From Amoebophrya sp. AT5.2 (Eukaryota > Sar > Dinophyceae > Syndiniales > Amoebophryaceae): 36,911 nt of DNA. The notes under the pieces are model-generated. The model saw nothing but the letters and a program-made list of their open reading frames with translations, was not told the origin of the DNA and did not search any database. Location: the NCBI GenBank assembly GCA_005223375.1, contig RXOD01003923.1:1-36911 (forward strand), given 5' to 3'. This document shows, one piece after another, positions 1 to 12,300 of this stretch (position 1 is its first letter; each line of letters opens with the position of its first letter). The position numbers were made by a program, and so were the translations under genes.

Positions 1-3000
1 TCCATTCGATCTCTGTCAGGAAGCGGGTCGCGCACGATGCATGCGCGCACGAATGCGAAGCTCCAGCGTGACGGCGGCGGTCGCTGCTCCGGAGAGGTCC
101 CTGGGCTGGGATCACTTCCACCTGTGCTCCCGTAGTTGTGTTGTACGCCGCCTCCACCGCTTCTTGCCGAGCGTGCGGAGTTCCGTGACCACCTGCCTCC
201 AGGCCCACTGTCCGGCGACGATGCCGGGGAGGACGCGGGACCGAGCCCGCATTTTCTCACCGCGGAGAAGCGATCCGCGAGGTGGGAGAGAAAGCTGGAC
301 CCGCCCCGTTGCAGGGAGGTAGTGCAGCCAGGTCCACCTCCCGCCGACGAAAAGTCGGACGGGGAGGGCGACGGAGTCTGTCCTCCGAATCTGCGGCCTT
401 GGGGTGCGACGGGAGAAGAGGTTGAAGTTGAAGAGGACCCACTATTGAAATTTTTGCTGTTCGCAGTTGCAGCACCGCCATCGGAGGATGTTCTTGCGGC
501 AGAAGCATTTCCTTTTCCACCAGATGATACAGGTTCGGCGCTCTTCAACTTTTGCCGCGACGACATGCCTGCCGAAGAAGTGGAGGATGGTGCGGCAGCT
601 GCAGCTGGAACTGAGGGGCTGTCTGAAGAGGCTGAAGAAGTCGCAGCAGCTCCCGTCGACGCTCGTGACTGCCGCGCCGGAGCTGGCAGTTGAGGCCCAG
701 TGTTTACTTCGTTAAATACTGGACCTCTGCTGGTGCCTGCTCGGGCGTGCCCCGAACCTGTTCTCCGCATGGTCTGTTGCCTCGGGCCCTCGTAACCGAC
801 ATCCTCAGTCGGACTCGTCAGAGTGCTGTCCTTACTTCCGGCGTGGTCTCCGGTGCTGGCACGTATTTTCGCGGTTGGCCCGCGCCCCGTAGTTGAGGAG
901 CTCGGCTGTGCTGCCGCGCGCGTTACCGTCACTACTCGAACTGGAGCTTGCGGCTCCGGAGCCGGACGAGAGTCTTGCTGCACTTGTGCTTGCGATTCTG
1001 CAGGGATTTGAGGATGTGGTTGTGCATCATCTCCTGTCCCTGTTATCGTCAGATTAACAGCGCTTGTTTTGGTAGAATCTGGCGGTGAAGTAGCTACACC
1101 GTGGTCAGGAGGATCGCCAATTAGCGTCGGGTTCTCAACTGCAGCTGGCAGCGACGATTGTTGTTCATCCAGCAGCTCTTGTTCCGATAAATTTTCGCGC
1201 ACAGATACGAAGGTACAACTTCGGTCGCTGGCACTGCTCGCAGAGGAATCTCGCCGTACTTTCGATGACAAACGCTGCGGCCGCGCGGCTTCAGTTGTAC
1301 TAGGAGAAGGTGGTGTTGACGAGGAGCTAGCTGGTCCGCCTCCGGACAGAACAGCTGCTAGGATTGCCTTTCCACCATTCGCTGCAGGGGAGGGAGCTCT
1401 TATTTTGTTTTCCTTGCTTGGCTTTGTCGCGCTCGCGCTCGCGGCTGCAGGTGCAGCCTCTACTGGAGGTGCTGGCGCAGGCGCGACGCTGGTACCGCTG
1501 TGGTTGTCCGCGCTGTCTGAGGAAGATGGGCGGCTCAGTGACCCTGCGCTCGAAGACGCTGACGCGGTGCTAGACCCGGAAAATTGGGGCTGGCCATCAC
1601 GTATTCGTATGTCTTCGCCGCCGTTCATCTCTGCGGGCTTCATCAAGGTCGGTGCTAAATTTGGCGGCGCTTGAAGAGCAGCCGCTGTTGGTAGCGGCGG
1701 CGGTGGTGCAGGCTCCACGGAGCTGCCAGCATCGGTAGTTTCAGTTCTGTTCGTTGTACTTGAAGGCTCAGGAGGAGGAGGCTGCTCGTTCGTTACATTT
1801 GTGTTTGATGAAGGCGTTGGCGGTACCGGTGGCGCATGCGTATTTTTAGACTGGCTCTGACGTCGCGGTGGAGGTTGCCGCTGCACCGCTGCAGATGATC
1901 CCGCACTAACAGACATCGCCCTGCCACCTCCCGACACGCCACTGTTGTTTCTGCTCGTTTGACTCGAAGGGGTAGAAGTACTGCTTGTCCTTTTCTCGGC
2001 CACAGCGTTCTTTTCTCTTTCATCCGGGCCAGCGGCTACCACTCCAGAGGAAACGATTTCCGCTCCTCCGTGCCGATCGTACAGCTCCCTGTGGCTTAGG
2101 TAGAATTTCCGTTCTTCGACCGTGAGCTTCTTCCCGACAATTTTCCGCTCCGTCCACTCGCGCTCGCTTCCCCCAAGCAGCCGGCCCGTCTTCGGACACG
2201 GATTCAGCAACGGATCGGCGTTCCTTCCATTCAGATAGAGGGGAATGTCGGCGACGTCCAGAAACTCCTGCAGTTCAGAAACGTCGGACAAAAACCGAAA
2301 CTTGTACAGAGTGGCCGGGTTGAGGAAGAGGCGTGACAAAGCATTGGTGGGCGTACGGATAAGCCAATGCATGTTCACGATGAGCACGTGCGCCATGGAC
2401 TCCGGGAAGAGATACCGGGTCTGCGTCGCGATGTTCTTCAGGAAACCACGCAGCCAGGACTGTCAGTGTGATGATTCACAATTTTTGGACGAGCATGTAG
2501 TTGTAGTTTTCGTTTTATAGGTACTTCACATTTAGACATCAAATAAAGTTGTACCACTGCGCTCATCCCGAAGTTGGTTAGGTCCAGCACCAGCAGGACG
2601 CGGTCGCAGATTTTTCCCCGCTCCAGCGACAAGTGCCGCATGTGCACCGTCCCCATGTACTCCCAGATTCGCAGCCACCCGCGCACGCAGGTCTCCACCG
2701 GGAGTTTCGCCAGCTCCGTGAAGTCGCTGTACCCAAACCGCGTCCAGAGCACGGCGTAGCCCTTTTTGGAGGGCTTCCTCCCAAACCCCCAGCCGAGCAG
2801 GTCGCGGAACTGGCGGACTTCGTTCCGGGCGAAACTAGGGTCGAACACCGCCGGCACCACGCCGAACTCCTCCCGCCACGCGAGACACTGCCGCAGCCAC
2901 GCCTCTCCTTTTTTACATAGATCCGCGAGCGAGTCGGGCTTCTCCTGCTTGGCCTGCCAGAGCATGCGCGTCGCGGTGTGGCGAATGAGCTGGTAGTCGG

Positions 3001-3331
3001 GGTGGCAAAGGATGTTCCGCCCATCGTACGTCTGGGGAAGAGAGGCCGGATCTGCCACGGCGCCATCCGGAGTGAAGCGGTCGAACCCGAACGAAGCGGC
3101 AAGGAGATTCAGACCTGGAGGTAGTTTTGTAGTTCGGTTTTCACGTTCCAGTAGGAGCGCGGGTGTCGTGGTTCCAGTAGTTCGACGAGGCGGACCCGGA
3201 CGAGGACGTAAAAAAGTAAAGCTTATTTCCATACCTTTTTTGTGGCAGTGCTGGGCGAAGGCCAGCGTCTCTTCTTCCGAGGCCAGAAAGCCAGGGTGCG
3301 CTTGCAGCAAAACTTTGTCCTGTCGTAGCAT
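1..3331 (-). CDS. Sec14-like CRAL-TRIO lipid-binding protein with long disordered tail (partial at left edge)
   Basis: Three exons are proposed: 3331-3235, 3114-2555 and 2459-1, with compatible phases. The joined product has a CRAL-TRIO domain at about residues 149-300: a KKGYAVLWTRFG strand, the core strand VLLVLDLTNFGM (about 205-216), PESMAHVLIVNMHW (about 238-251) and the FLNPATLYKF and ADIPLYLNG segments near 264-297. This family binds or exchanges phosphatidylinositol or other hydrophobic ligands at membranes; the ligand here cannot be read. After the domain the same frame stays open for about 700 more codons to base 1, rich in Ser, Ala, Pro and Thr, with no stop seen, so the C terminus lies outside the window. 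The start is uncertain: ATG at 3331 follows an in-frame TAA, but a 3' splice site (CGACAG/GACAAAG, about 3319) would let the first coding exon lie further upstream. The domain call is firm; the 5' end and the tail length are not. Confidence 0.8.
2460..2554 (-). other. Predicted intron in the Sec14-like gene, inside the CRAL-TRIO domain
   Basis: On the coding strand the donor is GTG/GTACAAC and the acceptor is CTGACAG/TCCTGG. Removing 95 bases joins ...TNFGMSAV to SWLRGFLKNI... in phase 0 and restores the domain between its core strand and the PES...VLIVN strand. A GTGGTAC donor three bases upstream (2557) is an equally phased alternative. Reading through would give a stop soon after, at 2438. 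Confidence 0.75.
3115..3234 (-). other. Predicted 120-bp intron in the Sec14-like gene
   Basis: The donor is AAAAAAG/GTATGG and the acceptor CTACCTCCAG/GTCTG on the coding strand. The intron is a multiple of three and contains no in-frame stop, so the reading frame is also open if it is retained. The sequence it would encode (Arg/Pro/Thr-rich, like translated intron) does not resemble the Sec14 N-terminal region. Phase 1 on both sides. Confidence 0.6.
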
Positions 3332-3350
3332 TATCCTGTCGTAGCATTAT
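3319..3350. repeat. Perfect 16-bp tandem duplication at the 5' end of the Sec14-like gene
   Basis: Two exact copies of CCTGTCGTAGCATTAT (3319-3334 and 3335-3350) lie side by side. On the coding strand each copy holds an ATG and ends in CGACAG, a possible 3' splice site. Two ATGs in different frames and two alternative AG acceptors therefore result. The duplication looks recent because the copies are identical. Confidence 0.95.
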
Positions 3351-4736
3351 GCTGCGGGAACCCAGTCAAGCGGCAGAAGCAGAATCGGAACGCGGCGTCA
3401 AGGCCCACTGACCAAAGCCGGCCGCCGGCGTTGCTGAAGAATGATCGTGTGCACCACGCCGGCCATGTGGAGACAGGCTCGCTGGGGCAACATCGTTATT
3501 AAAGACCGCGGCAGTGCCAGCGCCACTCCCACTGTCATAAAAAAAGGAAACAATTTGAGAGAAGTAGCGCTCTAGGTGTAGGTACTACAACAAATTCGTA
3601 AAGAATGGGCGTGCGACTAAGTAGTCTTCATCTAAGCCGTGCTCATACTAAGTCATGCATATATGGTAAGACCAACAGCAATATGACTATGAGAAGAATG
3701 CGCTACTTATTAAAAATCACAGAGTGATTCTGATTGCGACTACATAATTAAAGGAGAAAGGCATTGTCATACAGTGATTGCGACTGCGGTACCGGAGGTA
3801 TCAGCAAGCGACCCTGACCGAAAAGATGACAGTGTGTGATCCACGCCATCAAACCAAAGGATCACCCTACGCAGAGCTCCTCTAGAGAATTTTAAGTACC
3901 ACTGACTAAGATCCACCATGTCATGAATCATGACTCCTGATTTTGATTGTCCTCTGCAGCTGGGTTACAGGAAGTCAGTGCAAAACATCGATTTCGATAC
4001 AACCATCTCCCTTCGTTCTCGCTGCCTCATGGAACTAGATGTTGATACAGCAGCACGGATGACAACATCATTCAGATGAAAAAACACCGATCAACTTCGA
4101 CCTGGGCTTCGGGCCACACAAGAAAGAACATCTGCAGCTAAGCTGTAGCGCGCTCGCTGGTTGAGGTAGTGACAACTTACTGCTTTGGCTTACCGGAGAC
4201 CATCATGGAGCAGAGCAGGAGATTCGAGATCGAGTATACAAGGCATCCGAAAAATAAGCCAGTATTCCAAGAACCACCATCAACGGTCGACGCCGCAGAC
4301 GCGAGTGGTTACAGCCAGGGCCCGAAATGATATACTTATCACGAGAAGCAAAAGCAAAACAAAAACAAGACGGCGAGCTTGAAGTAGCAGCTGGCTCATG
4401 GTCCTGTGCAGCGCTCCGGAAGCCTTGTCCTTGTGGCCATGAGTGCAAGAATCCACCATGATGCCGACAAAAAGAGATCTCCCATGGACAACGTACTGTT
4501 GCAGCTGTAATACCAAAAGGAAAAGTGTGGCTCAACTTCAAAATAAGTAAATGGATTTCTTGTTCGGTCTCTATATTCGAGAAAGATTCTCAGTGACTGT
4601 GTCCCGTTTACAATGAATCAGTATGTTTCCAAAATGTAACTATTCCGCTAAATTGGAGCTGCACTGACTCCCAATATTCTGAAATTCATCAATTTTGGTG
4701 CCACGTAAACTTCGTCTTTGACCTGTTCCATCTGCA
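3351..4736. other. Intergenic stretch, no supported gene
   Basis: Base composition is richer in A/T than the flanking coding regions and all six frames are broken by many stops. The longest minus-strand frame (4203-4541, 112 codons) has no recognisable domain. A minus-strand run near 3400-3540 is open in two frames and could hold an upstream exon or leader of the Sec14-like gene. The high-coordinate end should contain the 3' UTR of the gene that ends at 4737. Confidence 0.55.
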
Positions 4737-7700
4737 TTACAATTTTTTTCCGTCTAGGTCTACTCCCCGTATGTTCTGAAAGTTTCTTCTGCATTGCTGC
4801 GGACGTACTAAAGGGGCTTCGTACACGTGACCGAGCTTGAGCAGCCGATCCACCTGGCCGGATTCCCGCGACGAAATCACCGGACTGTGGGTGCAGTATG
4901 GGTTGTTTTCTTGCGGAGCGGCTGCGCTTGGACTTGATCCTGCTGGTTTTCCTGCGCTTGATCCACCGCCTGCAGGTGCAGCCGCAGCTGGTACTATCTT
5001 CACTGAGTCCTCCTTGTTCGCGGAGGCTGTCGCTGTGATTCTTTCGAACGCGTGCTCGGTCGCGCGCACCGCGTTTTTCATTTCGCGCAAAAAAGATTCG
5101 CGTTCCCGATTCTTCGCTGCCGTCGGGGAAACCAACTGCGCAATCGGATGCGACAGAAACGGGGAGGTGCACGTGCTTTTGCTTGACGACCACGGCTCCA
5201 CTGCAGTTCCACTTCCCATCTGAGTTGGATCCACCGCCCCGCCGACCTTGTCGAAAGCGTCCAGTTCGGTCGGGATACGCCGCTGCTCGTTAATCCTGTT
5301 GATGGCGAGTTCGCGACCCGACGCGCCGACTATCGTGGGGACCGCCACCGGAGCCTTGATTGCATTCACCAACTCGCGGTCGCCCGCAGCAGCCACCGCC
5401 TTGTCAAATTTTGGCGAGGACGGAGAAAACGGTTTTGGAGCGGCGTCTTGTTCCGACGATTCCAGCAGGGTTTGACAGTTTGCGTTCCAGGACGAGGCAG
5501 TAGTGGTGATTCCGGCGCAGCTGAAGGGACTCCTGTGAGCAGTACCCGGGATCGCACGACGCTTGAAATTGAAAGCAGGAGCACCGGCAGGCGCGTCGCT
5601 GCTCGTACTTTCATCCCGATTATGATTTTTAACTGCAACTGAAGGAGCAGGAGCTTTGTTCTCGGCACACGTGCGCTTCCACATCTCAATGGAAATCTCG
5701 GTTTCACGGCTCCCCTTGCTCTGATTCTGCAACGTTTTCGGACTTGCCGCGGCTTCCAGAACCTGGCGCGTGCGGCTGACGGGCGAGAAGAGATCTGCGA
5801 ACGCGAGCTTCTGCTTCGGAGTAGAAGTTTCGAGTGGCTTTTCAGCGTCCGTGTTCCTGCTCCCGCTACGTCTACCGAGGACTCGTATAGCAGCGGTGCT
5901 AGTAGAAGGAGCGCTACCGATCATCGGACTGATGTCGGCAGGGTGGAGGTTGTCAGGCACATGATTGTCGTCGTCCCGCAGCTGCGTCGGCGACCGAGCC
6001 GGTTGCGGAGGTTCTCCCTCCTCCACTACACCTGTGGATAAACTTCCGTCAGCGTTGTTACGCGAAATCATGTTTGAGTAGAACTTCAGGAAGTCCAGCC
6101 GCGGCCGGGCTACCTCAGATTCTGGTGGTTGTTGCACTTCTGATTTTTGGAGGTTTTCGACACTTGCACAGATAGAGGAGGCAGAGCTTTTGATTTGGGT
6201 CGTTTGTGCCGCGGCAATAGACGTAGGCATGATGAGAAGCGACCGCGCTGCGTCGGCACCCATCTTCTGCAGCGGCGATCCTGTTTTCATGTCATCGTCA
6301 GCGAGCAGCGGGCGTTGCGCGTCGTGGAAAGGCGCGCCGGGCGTCTCGAGCGGTTTTCTCGTCCTCTCGATTCGAGAAAACGCGTGGTTCATGCTGAGCG
6401 CACCCCCCGTCCCGTTCCCCGTGCGCGCGTCACGAAGGCATTCCTCCTTGCTTAGCAGGAGGTCTCCGAAAGGCAAATGGTTCTTGGGGGATCGCGGGGA
6501 AATGCCGCCCGGTGCGAGGCTGTAGTCGCAGTTGTGCGAAAGCGAAGTAGAGGTGTCTTGGTTATCGTTTTTGGAGTCGCCCTTGTTCTTGCTGCTGACA
6601 TCCTCACCAGCCGAAGAACGTTGATCGCGCCCGCCGATGTTAGTCTGCATTTCACTTGCAGAGGCGTAGAAGCGCCGTAACTGCGACTTGGGCTTCGATA
6701 CAGACGGCACCACGTCAGAAGTTTCAACTGTGGAAGGAGCGGTGGCGAACGCTTTGGCTTGCTCTTCAGAACCAGATATCTCGACTTTGATGCCCGTTCG
6801 GCTTTCCTGCAGCTCCAGAAGCAGTTTGCTCGTCTTCTCTGAAATCGTCAGCTTGTCGTAGTTCGCACCCACCGCCGCCGCCGCCGCCGCATGGCCGCGC
6901 AGTTGATTCTTCGACACGCCGCAGCTCGTGTCTTCAGCAGCTTTGGCACGGTTCAGATCCATGACGTCGGCGAGAAATCCCTGCTCGTTCTGGCTCAAAT
7001 TGCCAACTGGTTTCGACGACGTCTCCCCAGCCGCGGTTGTGTTTTTGTTCGTTGGGACGATCCCGAGCCCGACTCCGAGTGCATTTTTCTGCAACTTCAA
7101 GTGTAGCGGCGAGTTCGGGAGAAAACAGTATCCCGAGACTGTTCCAGCGCGCGCCCCGAGGTGGTCCAGGAGTGCTGACTTGTTTTGCTTTGACGTCGAC
7201 GAGCTCGTTCGCCAATTTGATGTCAGCTGCGATTTGATGTCTACCTGGCGGATCTGCTTTGCAGCTTTGTCTGCCCCGCCCGTTCTTGGCGGCGGCGTGT
7301 CTTCTAGTACCGTTTTGGTAGGAGCAGTCGCACTCGCACCTGCACCGTCTTGGTCCTCGTTCTCGCCCAGTAAAAGCATCTGCTGCAGCTGACTCCTGCG
7401 TAAAGCGCTCACGCTGGCGTCAGCGACGTCGCCTTTCGTGGGACTTTGAAACGCGGTAAACTTGGGCGAGACGAGCAACCTCGACAGCACAGACGGTGAC
7501 TTCTTTCCGGTCGCGGTTCGTTGGTGCTGGTCCTGCTGCTCCGTCACCGTCACTGAGTACGTGTGCGTCGACGTTGCTGCCGGTAGAAAGTCCAGGCTCT
7601 CACGCAGTGTTGAGTGAAGCTTCTTCTCGATATCGGTGGAGGTGTGCGTTTTCGCGGCGGCCCCCATTTTGAGTGCATTATGGAGGTTGTCAGGCGTTTT

Positions 7701-8383
7701 GACCTCGAGGAGCGTCGCTGCGCGCGACACGGATGTTGCGCTGGTGTTTTCCTCGGGCGATGCTGGCTGAAATTTGTCGCAATTAAGAATCAGATGAAAC
7801 AAATGTGCTGACTTCCGGCGATGACCAGAGAAGAACAAGATGACCAGAGGATCCTCATGAGAAAAAAACAGAAGAAGCGAACAGAGCCCACCTGATCCGC
7901 GTTGTTTCTGGCCATGAACTTGAAACCTCCGCCTGCCGCGATTTTCGGCGTGACTTGTGTTGCTGCGTCTTCCACCTTTGTTTTGATTGTTCGCTTGTTC
8001 ATCACTACAGGGGCCTCCTTTTTCCCCCGCTCTCGCTCCAGAAGAAAGTCGAACTTCGGCGCAGTTTCAGTGTCCAGCAACGCGACCACGGACGTGGTTG
8101 GACTCCAATTCGTCGACGGCTGCTGCCCCAGCTCGACGGAACGTTGAACCTGCACGACCCGCGACATGCTCGCAGCACTGCTCTCACAACTGGTGGTCTT
8201 CAAAAACGACGGATGCGCCTGGCGAGCTGCACTTGGCTGCTCTTTCAGCTCTACCTCGTCAACCTGAATTTGCTGGAGCTGGTCGACGTCGGCGCAAGAG
8301 GAACTCTGGACGACGTCGTCAGAAGATTCCACTCCCGAGGGAGCGGAAACAAGCGAGTTGCCGCTCGGTAATGGATCCTCCAT
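4737..8383 (-). CDS. Hypothetical Ser/Ala/Thr-rich, largely disordered protein, two exons
   Basis: Exon 1 is 8383-7892 and exon 2 is 7766-4737, giving about 1,173 residues. I do not recognise a folded domain. The protein is rich in Ser, Ala, Thr, Gln and charged residues, with many Ser-Pro or Thr-Pro pairs that could be kinase targets. Short hydrophobic motifs recur in the disordered background, including LPFGDLL and LAFADLF, and these could be docking motifs (inference). The ATG at 8383 (MEDPLPSGN) is chosen as the start because no upstream in-frame ATG occurs before a stop near 8516; the frame is open for about 44 codons upstream, so a spliced upstream exon cannot be excluded. The stop at 4737 follows ...VDLDGKKL. 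No functional link to its neighbours is visible. Confidence 0.7.
7767..7891 (-). other. Predicted 125-bp intron in the disordered-protein gene
   Basis: The donor is GATCAG/GTGGGC and the acceptor is GACAAATTTCAG/CCAGC on the coding strand. Both flanks are phase 0, joining ...ARNNADQ to PASPEEN.... Each unspliced reading either terminates inside the intron (from exon 1) or starts with hydrophobic intron-like sequence (exon 2). The acceptor has a good pyrimidine-rich approach. Confidence 0.8.
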
Positions 8384-9338
8384 AATGGAATGCTGCTGAG
8401 ATGTCAGCGAAACCGGTTTGCTTCGTCTCGATATCGATTTGTGGGCAGGATAGATAGTGAAACGAGGTGGAGGTGGTGGGAGACGAGGTGAAGAAGGAGA
8501 AGCACGCCGTCGGTACTACCAAGCAACGGCAACGCCAATGAAGCTATGATACGGGCAGTAGCAGATGAACTACGGTCGCGGTCGGTCCGTCGTTATCTGT
8601 ACCACATGCACATCCACCTGTATTCATTTACTTTTGCTTATATATAAAATTAAAAATTCGTTATAAATCCATCGAAGCAAGTGTGGCCCTCCTCCGGGAC
8701 ACGAAAAAAAAGGGGGGAGACGAGCAAAAAACTCATACCGGAATCGTCTTTCTCTTTCAAAAGAAAACAAAGAACTGCGACGCGCAGTAGAATCATGAAA
8801 AAAAGCATCAGCAACGTCTCGAGGCAGGTTCCATCGGGAGAACTTTCACGAATGGAGGCACGCCGCACACGCGAGAGAAAAAACTGCTGAGAGAAAGCCT
8901 CCGAAACAAGCAAACAGAAATACTGAGATGAAGGCAGGGCGCACCACGCTGAACACCCGAGGAGGGTATAGGTACAAATGCATTTGATATGCAACATACT
9001 TTCTTAGACTTAGATTCATTGTGGCTGCCGCCACAGCGTTGACGTACGAGAACACGCCAGCTTGCGAGGAGGAGTCGCATGTATGGATAATTGCGCACTT
9101 TCAAGTTCTTCGCGCATGTTTGCCTCAGTGACAGTGTGAACCACTCGACGTCGTGTTGTGTTGCTGGCGGCAACCAGCACTTTTCTACACTTTCCCGCTC
9201 ATGATGGATCATGGTGTCATGCGACTTTTGTACACTACTTCTTCCCATCATGGCGTTATGCGCAGTAGCATGTGAATTTTTAACAGTACTTCTACACAAA
9301 CTTTTCCTGCAGATGAAGCACTGAAGCGAAGGAATGCC
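8384..9338. other. Intergenic stretch between the M16 peptidase and the disordered-protein gene
   Basis: No supported gene. A minus-strand frame at 8808-9299 (163 codons) has mixed composition and no domain; it is probably 3' UTR or spacer. A/T-rich sequence sits around 8630-8660, and an A-run followed by a G-run occurs near 8703-8717. The high-coordinate side should hold the 3' UTR of the peptidase gene and the low side the leader of the gene that starts at 8383. Confidence 0.55.
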
Positions 9339-12300
9339 TCAAGCGGTCTTCATCTCCAGCAGCTTTTTTTTCACTTCGGCGTAGCCGTCCTTTTTGCTGT
9401 ACAAGTCCTCTAGTTCTCCTACCGAGAGCTGCAGGAACTCGAATCCCGCGCCCTTCAGCTCTCCCACCGTCTTCTCCAGCTTGTTCGCCGGCGTCGAAAC
9501 CGCAAACACTACCGATTGAGGATGTTCTTGTTCAATCCCGAAGAGGGGTGCGATGTACTTCCGCGCCACACGCTTCAGGTCCTCCGCCGTGACGTCCATC
9601 AACTTGGCCAGCACTTTCTGCACCTTGTCGGCCCCCCGGCGGCTGATGGTGTCGAGGAAGCTTCCGTGCGTGATGTTGGGGATCGTAGAGATCCCCGCGA
9701 TAAGATCGAAAGTCATCCCCGAGCGCGCGGAATTCAGAACCACTGGATCATCGAGCAGCGCCGTCTTGGTCACTTCAGAAGTTTCAGCAGTGCCAGGAGT
9801 AGCTCCGTAGATCGCCTCCTGGACGATCTTCTTGGCCTCGAGCCAAGCCGCAACCGGGTTCGTCGACTTCTGCAGCACGAAGGTCAGCAGGCCGGAGTCG
9901 AGGGAAAGACCGAGCGCGTAGTTGTAGGCGAGGCCGCGCCCGCGGATCTTGCGCCAGAAGGGGCCCTCGAGCATCGTGAAGCACTCGCACGCGAGCAACA
10001 GAGGGCACACGTCGGGATGGTCGATGGAAATTACGTGCTTTTCGTGGTCGTGCTGGGGAGAGGAGCTACTTGCAGTAGTTGACGAACCGCTCGGCTGAAA
10101 CAGCATGTGCATACGCAGGTAGTTGCTCTCGATAGACGACGCGTAGACGACGACACCCTTCGGCGTGCTCGATGATGACGTTTTTCCCACTACATTCTGG
10201 TGCGTCAGGAGAACGCTGTCCCCCACCTCTTCCGACTCCAGTGCGGGAGTTGCCCACGACGCCATCGGCTGGTAACCGACACCCGCTAGCGAGGTCCACA
10301 GCTCCTCTGCGAAGAAGCTGTGTTCCGTTTCGGCAACCTCGCCGCCCACGTGCATCGCCACAGCGTTTAGAGATCGCTGCAGCTTCTCAAGGTTGCCAAT
10401 TATCTCCTCCACCTTCTTCTGCTTGGCCTCTTCGAGTGCAGCTTTCGCGGCTTCGTCCTCCGGCTCTTCAGCAACGTCCTCGGCACCAGCAACCTCCTCC
10501 TCCTCCTCCACGCCCAACATCGCTGCGTCGCTAATGTGGGAAGCTTTCGACTCCATCCTGACGGCCTCGGGAGATTCCGCGCCGGGCATTTCTGCGTCCC
10601 CGTCGCCATCTTCCTCGTCTCCCGCCGCGTCGTTTTCCTCGTCTTCGTCACCAGCACCCCCATCTTCATCTTCCCCACCGCTTTTTCCCCCGCCGCCGCC
10701 GAAAATGCCCAGGTCCTTCACGATCGCCGGCCACGAGACCACCTTGTTCATGCTGTCGTCGGCGTAGAGCAGCGCGCGGCACGAGACCGTGCACAGCGGC
10801 CACCCCTGCCGCTTCTCCTGCGGCAGTACGTTCATCAACCGCGAGGCGGCCAGCTTCACCTTCTCCGCCGTGAACACCACGTCCTCCTTCAGCCGCAGCA
10901 GAAACTTCGCGCCCTCCTGTTTTGACTCCTTCGCCACCTTGCAGTAAAAGAAGAGGCAGTTCGCGCCAACCGTGCCCACGCCGAACTGGCTCTGCGCGCC
11001 CTTGCCGTCGGACACCCGGCAGTAGTTCTGGTTGAACAGCTCGGTCACTTTGCTTTGCGTCTCTTCCGCCGTCAGCGCCGGGCCCAGCTTCGAAGCCCGC
11101 AACGGGGACTGAAACGCCAGCTGCCGCCAGATCGGCACCGACGCGAGGACGGCCTGGCTCTCCTCGGCGTCCTCTTGCAGGAGGCCGTCGAACGGGAACA
11201 GCAACCGGAGGTCGCAGAACTGTGCGCCGGCGATGGAGTCGATCTGAACCCGGACGTTGGATTTTTGATTCGACGCAGCTGGTGCTCCGCCCAACAGCAC
11301 CGTCTTGCAGTCGATCAGCTGCACCTTGCGCAAGTCCGGCACCGTAACGCTGCTCTGCAGCACCTCCTGCGGTGGGTCCATCCCGTTCTTCTCGTCCGCC
11401 GCGGTCAGGGCCTCCGCTTTTTTCCCCATGCCTTTCTCGCCCAGCTTCTTCTTCTGCGCGTCCAGCCGGGCCGTTTCCTCCGTTTGGAGCTTCTCCGCCG
11501 CCTCCTTGCTCGGCCTCCCGAACAGGCAGACGCGATGGTTGTCCACGAAGTACTTCCTGAGAAGACTTTGCCACTTCTCGACCGGGAACTCGCTTTCCGA
11601 CAGCAGCCGGTTGTACCGCTTCGTCTTCGACATGTTGTCGAGCAAAACCGAGCCCGGGTGCGCCTCGCGACCCTTGCCCCCTCCATTCCCTGCGTCGTCG
11701 TCGAACGTCGGGCCGAAGAGGAACTCGGAAATCAAAAAGTCGCTGTACGCGTCGTGCGGCGCCGACTCCAGCCTCTGCAGGTGCTTCCGCTTCCCCAGCT
11801 CGAGCAGCGAGTGCAGCCGCGACAGGTCCAGTTGCTCGGTCGCGAGCACGTCCACGATCAGGTCGTCGATCTTCTTCTCCGCGGAGTGCAGGTACAGTCC
11901 GACGTTCTCCAGGTTCACGTCCTCGAGCTCGACCGTTATCACCGTCGCCGCCACCTCGAGTTTGCCGAAGCTGACGTTCGCACACAGAGGCTCCATCCCG
12001 GCGTCCGTGGGGTCGGAAAACCTTTTCCGCAGAGCACTGCTGGAGTCCTTCGTGAAGTAGGTGAGAAGGGTCTCGCAAGCGAGAATGTCGTCGAAGTTCT
12101 CCCATTTGGGACCGAACCACGAAACCTGCACGCAACCGCCAGATTCGTCGTCCTCAGCGGGAAAGTAGATCTCCTTGTACTTCGACGAACTCAAAACCTC
12201 CACGGGGGTGGAGAACGGCCGCGCGAACGTCTTCTTCGCGGTCGTGGGGGACCGCTCCTCGGGCGCGAAGGCCGCTGCGGTGCCGTTAGCCTTAGCTTTG

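Noticed and set aside
69..1674. Plus-strand frames at 136-693 and 1069-1674
   Set aside because: They are antisense to the continuous minus-strand tail of the Sec14-like gene and have low-complexity mirrored composition.
4203..4541. Minus-strand frame of 112 codons
   Set aside because: In A/T-richer intergenic sequence, no recognisable motif and no partner exon.
8808..9299. Minus-strand frame of 163 codons in the gap after the M16 gene
   Set aside because: Mixed composition, no domain, no in-phase splice connection that I could see; more likely UTR or spacer.
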